Positions 7,274 to 15,086 of a DNA stretch of 58,343 bases are shown here, one piece after another. The stretch is from positions 1 through 58,343 of the forward strand of contig JAETTP010000009.1 of the NCBI GenBank assembly GCA_021769035.1, given 5' to 3'. The translations under genes were made by a program, and so were the position numbers. The notes beneath the pieces are model-generated. The model was not told the origin of the DNA. It did not search any database and worked only from the letters and a program-made list of their open reading frames with translations. Source of the stretch: Bacillota bacterium (GTDB lineage Bacteria; Bacillota; Dehalobacteriia; UBA4068; UBA4997). Within the stretch, counting starts at the first letter, position 1. Each line of letters starts with the position of its first letter.

Positions 7274-7828
7274 ATGCGGATAATTGCAGGAACGGCCCAC
7301 GGGCAGATGATTAAAGCGCCGGCCGGACGCAGCACCAGACCCACCACGGACCGGGTGCGGGAGGCCATTTTCAGTGCGCTGACGCCTTTTTTGGCGGAGG
7401 CCAAGGTGCTGGACGCTTTTGCTGGCAGCGGAGCCCTGGGGTTGGAGGCGTTGTCGCGCGGGGCGGCCCAGGCGGTATTTTGCGAGCAGGCCCGGGCGGC
7501 GCAGGCGGTGATTAAGGAAAACTTGCAGCGCACCCGGCTGGACAAGCAGGCCGTTTTGCTTGGCGGCCCAGCGGAGCAGCAGCTGGCCCGATTGGCTGGG
7601 GAGCGCCCGGCTTTTGATATTGTGCTGCTGGATCCGCCCTACAATAAAGGAATGATTGCGAAGATTGAACCGCTGCTGCTGGCGGAGGGCTTTTTGGCCG
7701 CCGACGCTTTGGTAATGCTGGAAACAGCGGCCAAGGAGCCGGAGCTTTTGGTCGACGCGCGCTGGCAGCTGCTGAAAAGCAGGGTATACGGCGACACCGC
7801 CGTGTACTATTGGGAGCTTATAGATTGA
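7274..7828 (+). CDS. rsmD: 16S rRNA (guanine(966)-N2)-methyltransferase RsmD
   Basis: This 184-residue Rossmann-fold SAM-dependent enzyme methylates G966 of 16S rRNA during 30S assembly. The N-terminal RIIAGTAHGQMIKAP and RPTTDRVREAIFSAL, the SAM motif LDAFAGSGALGLEALSRGA, and the catalytic DPPY motif (VLLDPPYNKG) are all intact and in order. It starts after an AAGGAAG site. In many Clostridia rsmD is followed by coaD and ylbJ; here a coiled-coil gene and a convergent ylbJ follow instead, and coaD is absent. Confidence 0.95.
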   Translation: MRIIAGTAHGQMIKAPAGRSTRPTTDRVREAIFSALTPFLAEAKVLDAFAGSGALGLEALSRGAAQAVFCEQARAAQAVIKENLQRTRLDKQAVLLGGPAEQQLARLAGERPAFDIVLLDPPYNKGMIAKIEPLLLAEGFLAADALVMLETAAKEPELLVDARWQLLKSRVYGDTAVYYWELID

Positions 7829-7873
7829 TAGCTGAAAAAAGGTTTGCTAACTGGTTAAGGGAGGTTTAGGGCA

Positions 7874-8392
7874 ATGGATTTTAATGACAACGACGGCTTG
7901 GGCAATGCGGATATTGGCGTTTTGTTGCAGGATTTGGAGAATTACATTGAAAAGTGCTCTCGCGTGCCGCTGACGGGCAAAATTATGGCGGAGGGCGATT
8001 TTATCCTGGAAACGATTGACAAAATCAACGCTATTTTGCCGGAGGAAATGAAACAGGCTAAGCAGGTTTTGGAGCAGAGCGATAAAATTTTGGAGAGCAT
8101 TGAGGCCCAGGGCAAAAAAATGCTGGACGACGCCCGCGCTCAGGCAGAAAAAATTGTGCAGGAAACCGAAATTGTGCAAATGGCTCAGCAGGAGGCTGAA
8201 AAGATTATCAGCGAGGCCAAGGATTACTGTGAGAGTATGGTCAACAAGGCCAACGAGCAGTCGGAGCAGATTATCAGCGACGCTGAAGAGTACATAAACA
8301 GCTTGCTGGCGCATTTGGAGGGCAACCTGAACAAGGTGCAGGACGCGGTGAAAACCACCCGCGAAAGCTTTGAGATTAGCCGCAAGGGATGA
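7874..8392 (+). CDS. Coiled-coil protein resembling ATP synthase subunit b / DivIVA-like helices
   Basis: This 172-residue protein is nearly all alpha-helical and rich in Ala, Glu, Lys and Gln, with heptad periodicity from about residue 60 to the end (for example QAEKIVQETEIVQMAQQEAE). There is no signal peptide or membrane segment. Stretches such as QQEAEKIISEAKDY resemble the stalk helices of F-type ATPase subunit b and DivIVA-like proteins, which is probably convergent. It follows rsmD by 45 bases with its own AAGGGAGG site and is likely co-transcribed. The function is unknown. Confidence 0.7.
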   Translation: MDFNDNDGLGNADIGVLLQDLENYIEKCSRVPLTGKIMAEGDFILETIDKINAILPEEMKQAKQVLEQSDKILESIEAQGKKMLDDARAQAEKIVQETEIVQMAQQEAEKIISEAKDYCESMVNKANEQSEQIISDAEEYINSLLAHLEGNLNKVQDAVKTTRESFEISRKG

Positions 8393-8401
8393 CCGCAGTG
8401 G

Positions 8402-9595
8402 CTAACCGCAATGCTTGAAATGTGCCCGGCGGCCAGCTATAGCCAGGGATATGGCCAGCAGCGCGCCCAGCGACAGCAGACCGGGTAGCAGCAACGCGCC
8501 GGGCAGTAGCAGCCAGGCTGGCACAGATTGCACGGCTGTGGCAAACCAGCTGCTGCTGAGGCTCAGCCAGCCTTGGCTTTGGCAGAACAGCAGCAGGGTC
8601 GGCGCGGCCAGCGCGTGCAGCAGGCGGCAGGGTAGATAATAGCGCAGGGTGAGGTCGGTTTCTGCCAGCACGCCGGCGATTTGGCAGTGAATGGAGAGGC
8701 CGCTCCAGGCTAAAATGATGGCGGCGCACAGCAATTTGGCGTTTAAGGGAGCTGAGCAGGCGGCCAGAGCGTCTATGCCCAGCGTCATCTCAAAGCAGCC
8801 GTCTGCCAGGGCCGGCAGCACTTCGTCCGGCAAATTCAGCAGGCGGCAGAGAGGCAGTAGCGCCAGCTGCAACAAATTGAGCAGGCCAAAATGCCGCAGG
8901 CTGAGCAGCAGCAGGCTGAAAACCAGCATAAACGCGCCAATCATGCCGATGTTGGTCAGTGCTTTCAGGGAGCTTTCCTTGAGCAGCAGGCTGAGGGGTT
9001 GGTTGGGCCTGTTGCGGCCCAACGCGGCCTGCCAGCCGGCGGCTAACAGCTGCCCGGCTGAGGCGTAGGTTTGGGTGGCTGTTTGGGATTTGCCAGCTTG
9101 GCCGTTCCAAAAGCGCAGCAGCAGACCCCAAAGCAGGTTTAGCGGATAATGCGCCAGAGCCAGCCAAACGCCGATTTCTGGCTGCCCCAGTGCGGCGGTG
9201 ACGGTAAGCATAATGTAAAGCGGGCCGGCGTTGTTGCAAAAGGCCAGCAGGCGTTCGCCCTCGTTGCGGCTGAGCAGGCCCTGCTGACGCAGCTGTCCGG
9301 CAATGGCGCCGCCGGTGGGCGAACCGGCAAAAAAGCCCAGGCAAACGCCCAGGGCCGCGGCCCCCGGCAGCCGAAAAAGCGGCTGCATAATCGGGCCCAG
9401 CCAAATGCTGAGCGCCTTAATCAGCCCGGTGCGGCTTAAAAATTCTGTTAGGATAAAAAAGGGCAGCAGGGCTGGCACCACATTGCGCCACCAGCTGCCA
9501 AGGGCTCCTTGGGTGGCGGCCAGCGCCTCGCTGGGCTGGCTTAGCGTGGTGAGGAAAATGCCCAGGGCGATTAAAATACGAAAAATATTCATCAT
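8402..9595 (-). CDS. ylbJ: Sporulation integral membrane protein YlbJ
   Basis: This polytopic membrane protein of about 397 residues has nucleoside-recognition (Gate) style segments. The YlbJ hallmarks LGFFAGSPTGGAIAGQLRQQ and FCNNAGPLYIMLTVTAALG are present, and the second Gate-like half spans about residues 210-390. In Bacillus YlbJ is sigma-E controlled and needed for heat-resistant spores; its transport role is unresolved. It converges with the coiled-coil gene and is divergent from ackA. The start is uncertain: no good ribosome site is seen, and the frame also allows a TTG two codons upstream and an ATG one codon downstream. Confidence 0.88.
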   Translation of the reverse strand: MMNIFRILIALGIFLTTLSQPSEALAATQGALGSWWRNVVPALLPFFILTEFLSRTGLIKALSIWLGPIMQPLFRLPGAAALGVCLGFFAGSPTGGAIAGQLRQQGLLSRNEGERLLAFCNNAGPLYIMLTVTAALGQPEIGVWLALAHYPLNLLWGLLLRFWNGQAGKSQTATQTYASAGQLLAAGWQAALGRNRPNQPLSLLLKESSLKALTNIGMIGAFMLVFSLLLLSLRHFGLLNLLQLALLPLCRLLNLPDEVLPALADGCFEMTLGIDALAACSAPLNAKLLCAAIILAWSGLSIHCQIAGVLAETDLTLRYYLPCRLLHALAAPTLLLFCQSQGWLSLSSSWFATAVQSVPAWLLLPGALLLPGLLSLGALLAISLAIAGRRAHFKHCG

Positions 9596-9686
9596 TTTCA
9601 AATTTATGGCGGCAGCGGTGCAAATATGCCAGCTTACAATAAACTAAGCAAGACAAAAATTTAATAAGGCAAAATGGGGTTATAAT

Positions 9687-10937
9687 ATGTTAATTTTGGT
9701 GCTAAATTCCGGCAGTTCATCTCTGAAATACCAGCTTTTCAACACCAACACGGAAAGGGCCATCGCCAAAGGTGTGGCGGATAAGATTGGGCTGGCGGAC
9801 TCTTATGTGGAGCACACCGTTTATCTGGAGCTGAAAACCAGCCTGGGCATAGAACACCGCAAAAAGAAAGATACTATTGAATGCCCGTTGCAAAATTCCC
9901 GCGACGCGCTGAGTATGGTAATCAAGCTGCTGACGCACCCGGATTTGGGTGTTATCCACGATTTGGGCGAAATCAGCGCGGTGGGGCACCGCATTGTGCA
10001 CGGCGGCGATTTGTTCAGCGAGGCGGTGGAGCTGACGCCGGAAAATCTACGGGAGCTGGAAAAGCTGAATCCGCTGGCCCCGCTGCATAATCCGCCGGCC
10101 CTGCTGGGTGTGCAGGCCTGCCTGGAGGTTATGCCGGGCGTGCCTAATGTGGGCGTTTTCGACACCGCATTTCATCAGACTATGCCGCCGGAAGCTTTTA
10201 TGTACCCAATCAGCTATGAGATGTATAAAAAGCATAGTATCCGGCGTTATGGCTTCCACGGCACATCTCACGCCTATGTTTGCAGCCAGGTTATCGGTTT
10301 GCTGAACAAACCGAAAGCGGAAACGCGGATTATCACCTGTCATATTGGCAACGGCAGCAGCCTGGCGGCTATCAAGGGCGGCAAGGTGATTGATACCTCT
10401 ATGGGTTTTACCCCGCTGGAGGGCTTGATGATGGGCACGCGCTGCGGCACTATTGACCCCTCAATCGGCGCTTTTTTGGAGGAGCAGGAGGGCTGGACGC
10501 CGGAGCGTGTGAACGAATATTTCAACAAGGAATGCGGGCTGCTGGGCATTTCCGGCATCAGCAGCGATATGCGGGATATTCGCAAGGCTTTGGGGAATGG
10601 GCACAAACGCTCGCGCCTGGCGGTGGAAATGCTCTATCACCAGCTGGTGAAGCTGATTGGCGGCTATGTTCTGCTGCTGGGCGGCGTGGACGCGCTGGTG
10701 TTCACAGCCGGCATGGGCGAAAACGACGCGCAAATGCGCAAGGATATTTGCCAGCGTTTGCAGTATATCGGCGTGGAGCTGGATTTGGAAATTAACAGCT
10801 CGGAGCAGGATTTTAAGCTGATTTCCACCCCGGAATCCAAGGTGCAGGTGTATGTGGTGCCCACCAACGAAGAATTGATGATTGCGCGGGACACGCGCGA
10901 GGTGGTGCTGAAAAACAATTTGATTACAGCAGACTAA
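9687..10937 (+). CDS. ackA: Acetate kinase
   Basis: This 416-residue enzyme interconverts acetyl phosphate and ADP with acetate and ATP, the ATP-yielding end of acetate fermentation. The ASKHA-fold signatures LNSGSSSLKYQL (N-terminus), GHRIVHGGD, RRYGFHGTSHAYV and HIGNGSSLAAIKGGK are intact. The length is slightly above the usual 400 because of a short insert (ELKTSLGIEHRKKKDTI) near residue 50. No pta gene is adjacent. The ribosome site is weak (GGGG). It precedes hslO by 35 bases and may be co-transcribed with it. Confidence 0.97.
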   Translation: MLILVLNSGSSSLKYQLFNTNTERAIAKGVADKIGLADSYVEHTVYLELKTSLGIEHRKKKDTIECPLQNSRDALSMVIKLLTHPDLGVIHDLGEISAVGHRIVHGGDLFSEAVELTPENLRELEKLNPLAPLHNPPALLGVQACLEVMPGVPNVGVFDTAFHQTMPPEAFMYPISYEMYKKHSIRRYGFHGTSHAYVCSQVIGLLNKPKAETRIITCHIGNGSSLAAIKGGKVIDTSMGFTPLEGLMMGTRCGTIDPSIGAFLEEQEGWTPERVNEYFNKECGLLGISGISSDMRDIRKALGNGHKRSRLAVEMLYHQLVKLIGGYVLLLGGVDALVFTAGMGENDAQMRKDICQRLQYIGVELDLEINSSEQDFKLISTPESKVQVYVVPTNEELMIARDTREVVLKNNLITAD

Positions 10938-10972
10938 ATCGGACTGCCAAAATATAAGAGGTGTTATTTATA

Positions 10973-11944
10973 ATGGAAGATTTTTGTTTGCGCGGGGTGA
11001 GCGAGGACGGCAGCGTGAAGCTGTGGCTGGCCCAAACCACCAATTTGTGCGAGGAGGGCCGCCGGCGGCACGACGCTTGGAGCGTGGCGGCCGCCGCTTT
11101 GGGCCGCCTGCTGACGGCTGGCGTGTTCTTTGGCCTGAATTTGAAAGGCGAGGGCGACAGCGTGACCCTGCGCGTGAACGGCGATGGGCCGCTGGGCAGC
11201 CTGGCGGTGGTGGCGGAGCCGGACGGCGCGGTGCGCGGCTTTGTGGCCCACCCGCAGGTGGATATTGACCGGCGGCCGGACGGCAAGCTGGACGTTGGCG
11301 CGGCCGTGGGCAGCGGCACCCTGACGGTGATTAAGGATATGGGTTTTGGCCAGCCTTACACCGGCACTGTGAATCTGGTGACGGGGGAAATTGGCGACGA
11401 CGTGGCGCAGTACTATCTGGAATCTGAGCAGACGCCAGCCGCCGTGGGGCTGGGCGTGCGCATTGCCCCGGCGGGCACGGTGGAGGCGGCGGGCGGCTTT
11501 TTGTTGCAGGTGCTGCCGCATGCCGACGAGCAGGTGATTAAGCAGCTGGAGCTGAACCTGGCCAATTTGGTGCCGGTGAGCCAGATGGTGGCGCAGGGCC
11601 TGAACCTGACGGAAATGGCCGACGAGGTAATGCTGGGCGTGCCCTGGCGGGAACTGGAGCGGCAGCCGCTGGTTTATCGTTGCTCTTGCAGCCGGGAGCG
11701 CCTGCGCGGCGCGCTGCTTAGCCTGGGTTATCAACAGCTGAAGGAGCTGTGGCAGGATAAGCAGCAGGCGGGCGAGAAAGCGGAGGTTGTTTGCCGGTTT
11801 TGCGGTGAAAAATACAGCTTTGGGGCCGACGAGCTGAAGCAGATGGTGGACGAGCTGGACAAGGAGCGTTTCCAACGCTTTGCCGCCAGTCTACAAAATC
11901 AGATTGACGAGCATTTGGCGAACAATTCGGAAAAAGAGGAATAA
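10973..11944 (+). CDS. hslO: Redox-regulated chaperone Hsp33
   Basis: This 323-residue holdase is activated by oxidation. The C-terminal zinc switch is visible as CSC near residue 238 and CRFC near residue 267, the four cysteines that bind zinc when reduced and form disulfides under oxidative stress. The N-terminal domain (VKLWLAQTTNLCEEGRRRH) and GDDVAQYYLESEQTPAAVG are typical. The ATG at 10973 lies 9 bases after AGAGGTG; a GTG at 10961 is part of that site and was rejected. It lies between ackA and the rplS promoter. Confidence 0.95.
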   Translation: MEDFCLRGVSEDGSVKLWLAQTTNLCEEGRRRHDAWSVAAAALGRLLTAGVFFGLNLKGEGDSVTLRVNGDGPLGSLAVVAEPDGAVRGFVAHPQVDIDRRPDGKLDVGAAVGSGTLTVIKDMGFGQPYTGTVNLVTGEIGDDVAQYYLESEQTPAAVGLGVRIAPAGTVEAAGGFLLQVLPHADEQVIKQLELNLANLVPVSQMVAQGLNLTEMADEVMLGVPWRELERQPLVYRCSCSRERLRGALLSLGYQQLKELWQDKQQAGEKAEVVCRFCGEKYSFGADELKQMVDELDKERFQRFAASLQNQIDEHLANNSEKEE

Positions 11945-11960
11945 TTTTTGCTAAAAATAC

Positions 11961-11989
11961 TTGCCAAAAGTAAAAAAGTGTGTTAAAAT
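11961..11989 (+). promoter_or_regulatory. Sigma-A promoter of rplS
   Basis: TTGCCA, a 17-bp spacer and TAAAAT lie about 130 bp upstream of rplS. Confidence 0.7.
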
Positions 11990-11995
11990 AATTAA

Positions 11996-12115
11996 GTATT
12001 TTATGCCAACATTCAGGCTGCGTTAATATGAATGGACGGGCGGTCCGCTGCCGGGGCTTTGTTATTCGATTGAGCCTTAATAAGAACGTCCGGGGATTTT
12101 AAGGAGGAGCAGACA
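11996..12115 (+). promoter_or_regulatory. Long rplS 5' leader, possible L19 autoregulatory leader
   Basis: About 120 nt separate the promoter from the rplS start. GGACG (12034-12038) can pair either locally with the nearby GTCC or with CGTCC (12087-12091) just before the AAGGAGGAG site, so two alternative folds are possible. L19 leaders with autoregulation are known in Bacillota; I cannot match the consensus from memory. Confidence 0.4.
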
Positions 12116-12457
12116 ATGAACGTAATCGAAGAATTGGAAAAGGAACAACTGCGTGATGATATTCCGGATTTTAAGCCCGGCGATACGGTTCGCCTTTCCG
12201 TGCGTGTTGTGGAGGGCGGCAAGGAGAGAATTCAGCAGTATGAGGGCGTGGTGATTAAACGCCAGAACAGCGGCATCCGCGAAACCTTTACGGTGCGCCG
12301 CGTCAGCTACGGCGTGGGCGTGGAGAGAACTTTCCCGGTACATTCTCCCCGTTTGGCTAAAATCCAGGTTATGCGCCGCGGCAAGGTTCGCAGAGCCAAA
12401 CTGTACTATCTGCGTAATCTGACCGGCAAGGCTGCACGTATCAAGGATATTCGTTAG
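12116..12457 (+). CDS. rplS: Large ribosomal subunit protein bL19
   Basis: This 113-residue protein lies at the 30S-50S interface. The conserved core [36 protein letters not shown] and [19 protein letters not shown] is complete, and the C-terminus [19 protein letters not shown] is typical. AAGGAGGAG precedes the ATG. In most Bacillota rplS closes the rpsP-rimM-trmD-rplS operon; here it stands alone with its own promoter, leader and terminator, which indicates rearrangement of the trmD operon. Confidence 0.97.
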   Translation: MNVIEELEKEQLRDDIPDFKPGDTVRLSVRVVEGGKERIQQYEGVVIKRQNSGIRETFTVRRVSYGVGVERTFPVHSPRLAKIQVMRRGKVRRAKLYYLRNLTGKAARIKDIR

Positions 12458-12483
12458 GCCGAGGTTTTTTGTCTGTAGCAAGC

Positions 12484-12540
12484 ATAAGCACAAATTCCGG
12501 AGCTTTCTGATTCGGTTTTTGTGCTTATTTCGACTAACCA
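12484..12540 (+). terminator. Hairpin after rplS
   Basis: An 11-bp stem (12484-12494 with 12528-12538) has an inner CCG/CGG pairing but only a short T-tract. It is a probable but imperfect terminator. Confidence 0.55.
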
Positions 12541-12567
12541 GCAGTTGGTTTGATTTGTAAAAAAAGC

Positions 12568-12596
12568 TTGTGCAGAGTTTTTTCTTATGGTATAAT
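12568..12596 (+). promoter_or_regulatory. Sigma-A promoter of efp with extended -10
   Basis: TTGTGC, a 17-bp spacer and TATAAT, with TGG directly before the -10 box (extended -10), lie about 110 bp upstream of efp. The sequence from the preceding T-run to the -10 box resembles the ends of the structured repeats at 14888 and 31731, but the rest of the repeat is missing. Confidence 0.7.
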
Positions 12597-12704
12597 TAGA
12601 TAACGGATAATAATAATCAAATTAAAACGGCAAGATGGCGGCTGCATTTGGTTGGGGCCTGGGCAGTTGATTTTAAGGCTTGCGCAATTTGGGAGGTAAT
12701 GATT

Positions 12705-13259
12705 GTGATTTCCAGTAATGATTTCCGGAACGGCGTTTCCATTGACTTAGACGGCGACGCTTTTATTGTGGTTGATTTTCAGCATGTTAAGCCCGGCAAA
12801 GGCTCGGCCTTTGTGCGCACCAAGCTGAAAAACGTGCGCACCGGCGGCGTGGTGGAGCGTACCTTTGCGGCTGGTGAAAAGGTGCCGAAGGCCCATTTGG
12901 AGCGCAAGCAGATGCAGTATCTGTACAACGACGGCGATTATGTGTTTATGGATAACCAGACTTATGAGCAGATGTCGCTGACAGCAGACCAAATCGGCCC
13001 CAAGCTGAAATACTTGAAAGAGAATATGGATTTGTATATCCTCTTTTTCAAGGGCGATATTTTGGGTGTGGATTTCCCGCCGCAGGTGGAGCTGACTGTG
13101 GTGCAGACTGACCCCGGCATTCCTGGCGCCACGGCGACTGGCGGCACCAAGCCCGCGGTGACTGACACCGGCGCCACTGTTAAGGTGCCGATCTTCATCA
13201 ATGAGGGTGATGTTATCCGGGTGAACACGGAAACCAACGAATATATTGAACGTGTTTAA
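12705..13259 (+). CDS. efp: Translation elongation factor P
   Basis: This 184-residue protein relieves ribosome stalling at polyproline stretches. The KOW-like N-terminal domain starts ISSNDFRNG and contains [17 protein letters not shown], with the loop lysine that is the usual modification site. The OB domains end in [26 protein letters not shown] start at 12705 is preferred because GGGAGG lies 8 bases upstream and the N-terminus then matches the canonical M-ISSNDFR; the ATG two codons earlier is only 2 bases from that site. No EF-P modification enzyme gene is nearby. Confidence 0.95.
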   Translation: MISSNDFRNGVSIDLDGDAFIVVDFQHVKPGKGSAFVRTKLKNVRTGGVVERTFAAGEKVPKAHLERKQMQYLYNDGDYVFMDNQTYEQMSLTADQIGPKLKYLKENMDLYILFFKGDILGVDFPPQVELTVVQTDPGIPGATATGGTKPAVTDTGATVKVPIFINEGDVIRVNTETNEYIERV

Positions 13260-13351
13260 GCTTTTGGCTTTTCGGGCATATTATAGGGAGATTTTGATGT
13301 TCCAATAAATGCCGTTAAGTATAAAAAATTTGGCAAGGGAGGTTTGCGCTG

Positions 13352-13831
13352 ATGAGAGAACTGAAAGAAAAGGTTGTGTTTTTGCAGGGCCTGGCCGAGG
13401 GTATGGAGATTGAAGAGGCCTCAAAAGAGGGTAAGCTGCTAAAATCCATCCTGGAGGTTTTGGCTGATATGGCCGATGAAGTGGCTGAAATGTCTACTGA
13501 TTTGGATGAAATTTATGATTACGTTGATGAACTGGACGAGGATTTGGCCGAGGTTGAGGACGAGGTTTTCGGTGAGGACGACGATGATTGCTGCTGTGAT
13601 GATGATTGTTGTTGCGATGACGACGATTGTGATTGCGACGAAGAAGAGGACTATGTTGAAGTCACCTGTCCAAACTGCCATGAAACCGTTTGCTTCAGCT
13701 CGGATATTTTGGACGCAGACGAACCGATTGAGGTTGTTTGCCCGGTTTGTGACGCGGCGGTTTTCTCCAACGATGCGGAATATGTAGAGGTGGAGAAAGA
13801 GGACGAAGCCAAAGAGGACGAGGAAAAATAA
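13352..13831 (+). CDS. CD1247 N-terminal domain protein with Cys/Asp cluster and zinc-ribbon tail
   Basis: This 159-residue acidic protein starts with the CD1247-type helical domain (LKEKVVFLQGLAEGMEI to YDYVDELDEDLAEVEDEVF), which is widespread in Clostridia but of unknown function. A striking central stretch (residues 76-94) alternates runs of Asp and Cys, including CCCDDDCCC. A zinc-ribbon with CPNC and CPVC pairs and a Glu/Lys tail follows. Seven to eight extra cysteines among Asp suggest metal binding or a redox buffer, which is inference. AGGGAGG precedes the ATG, and a strong terminator follows. Confidence 0.8.
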   Translation: MRELKEKVVFLQGLAEGMEIEEASKEGKLLKSILEVLADMADEVAEMSTDLDEIYDYVDELDEDLAEVEDEVFGEDDDDCCCDDDCCCDDDDCDCDEEEDYVEVTCPNCHETVCFSSDILDADEPIEVVCPVCDAAVFSNDAEYVEVEKEDEAKEDEEK

Positions 13832-13854
13832 ATTCCCGTTTGCTTAAAAAATAA

Positions 13855-13890
13855 TTAAGGCGACATTCCATTTGGAAAATGTCGCCTTAA
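13855..13890. terminator. Bidirectional terminator
   Basis: A 13-bp perfect stem (13855-13867 with 13878-13890) carries T/A-rich flanks on both sides. It lies between the converging CD1247 and C39-like genes. Confidence 0.8.
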
Positions 13891-13903
13891 ATTATGTGAA
13901 TAA

Positions 13904-14839
13904 TTATAATTCTCTTTTAGGGCTTAACAGCCAAAGCGGCGCGCCGCTGGAGCGGCTGGGGGAGAGTTCGTCTAAAATCAAATCCAAATCCCAAGGGGTG
14001 AGCGTGCGCTCCAGGCTGGCCGGGTCAGCCACCAGGACTTTGCCGTCCAGCGTGACCCCGCGCAGGAGAATGAAATGGCCGCTACTGGTGAAATGGCCCT
14101 TGCTCATCAGGGCGACGGCCAACTCGCCGTTAGCCAGATGCGCCATCAGATTATCCTTGCTTAAATCGCGCAGGGAAACCGGCGTGCACTCAAGGCTGTA
14201 GGCGTCGGCCACGCCGAGCACAATGGAAAGATAGGAGCCCTGGCGTTTGGCCCAGTAGCCGCTTTCGGCGCAAAACTGGCTCATCTGCGCCGGGTCAACC
14301 AGCTCCTCCCGGAAGGTGGAAACGGCCATGGCCAGCGCCGTTGGGCCGCAGGCGTAGCCGGCAATAGGGTCGGTGCCGTAAAGCTGACTGGCCCAAGGCT
14401 CCTCCTTTTGGTTAAAGTAAACCACTTGCAAGGTGCTGCCGGTGAGGTAATAAACGCCGTCCTGCTCAATCAGACTGGTGACGCTGGGGTCGCCGGCCAG
14501 CGGCACGGGCGGCAGTTCCAGGTCGTCCGGGGGCAGCTGGGCTTCCTCCACAGCCTCGGCCATTTGGGCCACCTGTTGGGAGAGGTTTTCCGCAGCCAGG
14601 CTGATTTGTTCGGAAAGGGTCTGGTTCATTTCCACCAGCTTATCCCGCCCGGCGATAATCATATTATTGACGTTGCGGCTGGTTTCCGCTGCAAACTGCT
14701 TGACCGGCTCCGTGATTTGGCGGTACAGGGCAGGGTCTGCCACGCGGCAGACGGCCAACTCCGTCAGGCCGATACAAAAAACGGCCAATGAAACCAGGGC
14801 CAGACAAATATAGAGGGTTTTGCGCGCTGATTGGTGCAT
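13904..14839 (-). CDS. Membrane-anchored C39-like cysteine peptidase
   Basis: This 311-residue protein has an N-terminal membrane anchor or uncleaved signal (LYICLALVSLAVFCIGLTEL), a coiled-coil-like stretch (about residues 55-100) and a C-terminal peptidase_C39_2 fold. The catalytic Cys is in GYACGPTALAMAVSTF, the His in TSSGHFILLRGV and the Asp in VLVADPAS. It should face the outside, and the substrate is unknown. Such proteases without a transporter domain are common in Clostridia and are not evidence of a bacteriocin system. It is transcribed towards the CD1247 gene. Confidence 0.8.
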   Translation of the reverse strand: MHQSARKTLYICLALVSLAVFCIGLTELAVCRVADPALYRQITEPVKQFAAETSRNVNNMIIAGRDKLVEMNQTLSEQISLAAENLSQQVAQMAEAVEEAQLPPDDLELPPVPLAGDPSVTSLIEQDGVYYLTGSTLQVVYFNQKEEPWASQLYGTDPIAGYACGPTALAMAVSTFREELVDPAQMSQFCAESGYWAKRQGSYLSIVLGVADAYSLECTPVSLRDLSKDNLMAHLANGELAVALMSKGHFTSSGHFILLRGVTLDGKVLVADPASLERTLTPWDLDLILDELSPSRSSGAPLWLLSPKREL

Positions 14840-14887
14840 ATTTTTATCCTTTTTTCCCTATTTTAATGGTGACTTTAGGTTTCAGAT

Positions 14888-15010
14888 GTGGTATAATGTG
14901 AGCAAAGGCGATTGCGACGCTTTCAAAGCGGAAGCAGAGCCCATTGCGAACAAATACCACAGTGCAATTTGTTGTGATAAGGTGAAGTAACCTTTTTTCT
15001 GTGGTATAAT
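14888..15010 (+). repeat. Structured promoter-containing repeat, single unit (copy C)
   Basis: This is a 113-bp unit bounded by two TGTGGTATAAT-type boxes (14888-14897 and 15001-15010). The first TATAAT has a possible -35 (GTGACT) 17 bp upstream. Inside are a hairpin CGCTTT/AAAGCG, the arm ATACCACAG that is complementary to the CTGTGGTAT of the terminal box, and a hairpin AAGGT-gaagta-ACCTT followed by T6. Long blocks are identical to the reverse complement of 31848-31975, including TATAATGTGAGCAAAGGCGA. The terminal TATAAT points at the FtsE-like gene 77 bp downstream. Confidence 0.8.
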
Positions 15011-15086
15011 ATCATTATAGCATTTTTGGCAGGCAGTGTCCAGTGGCAACACAATTTTTATATTAAAAAATAAGGAGTGGCGGCTT

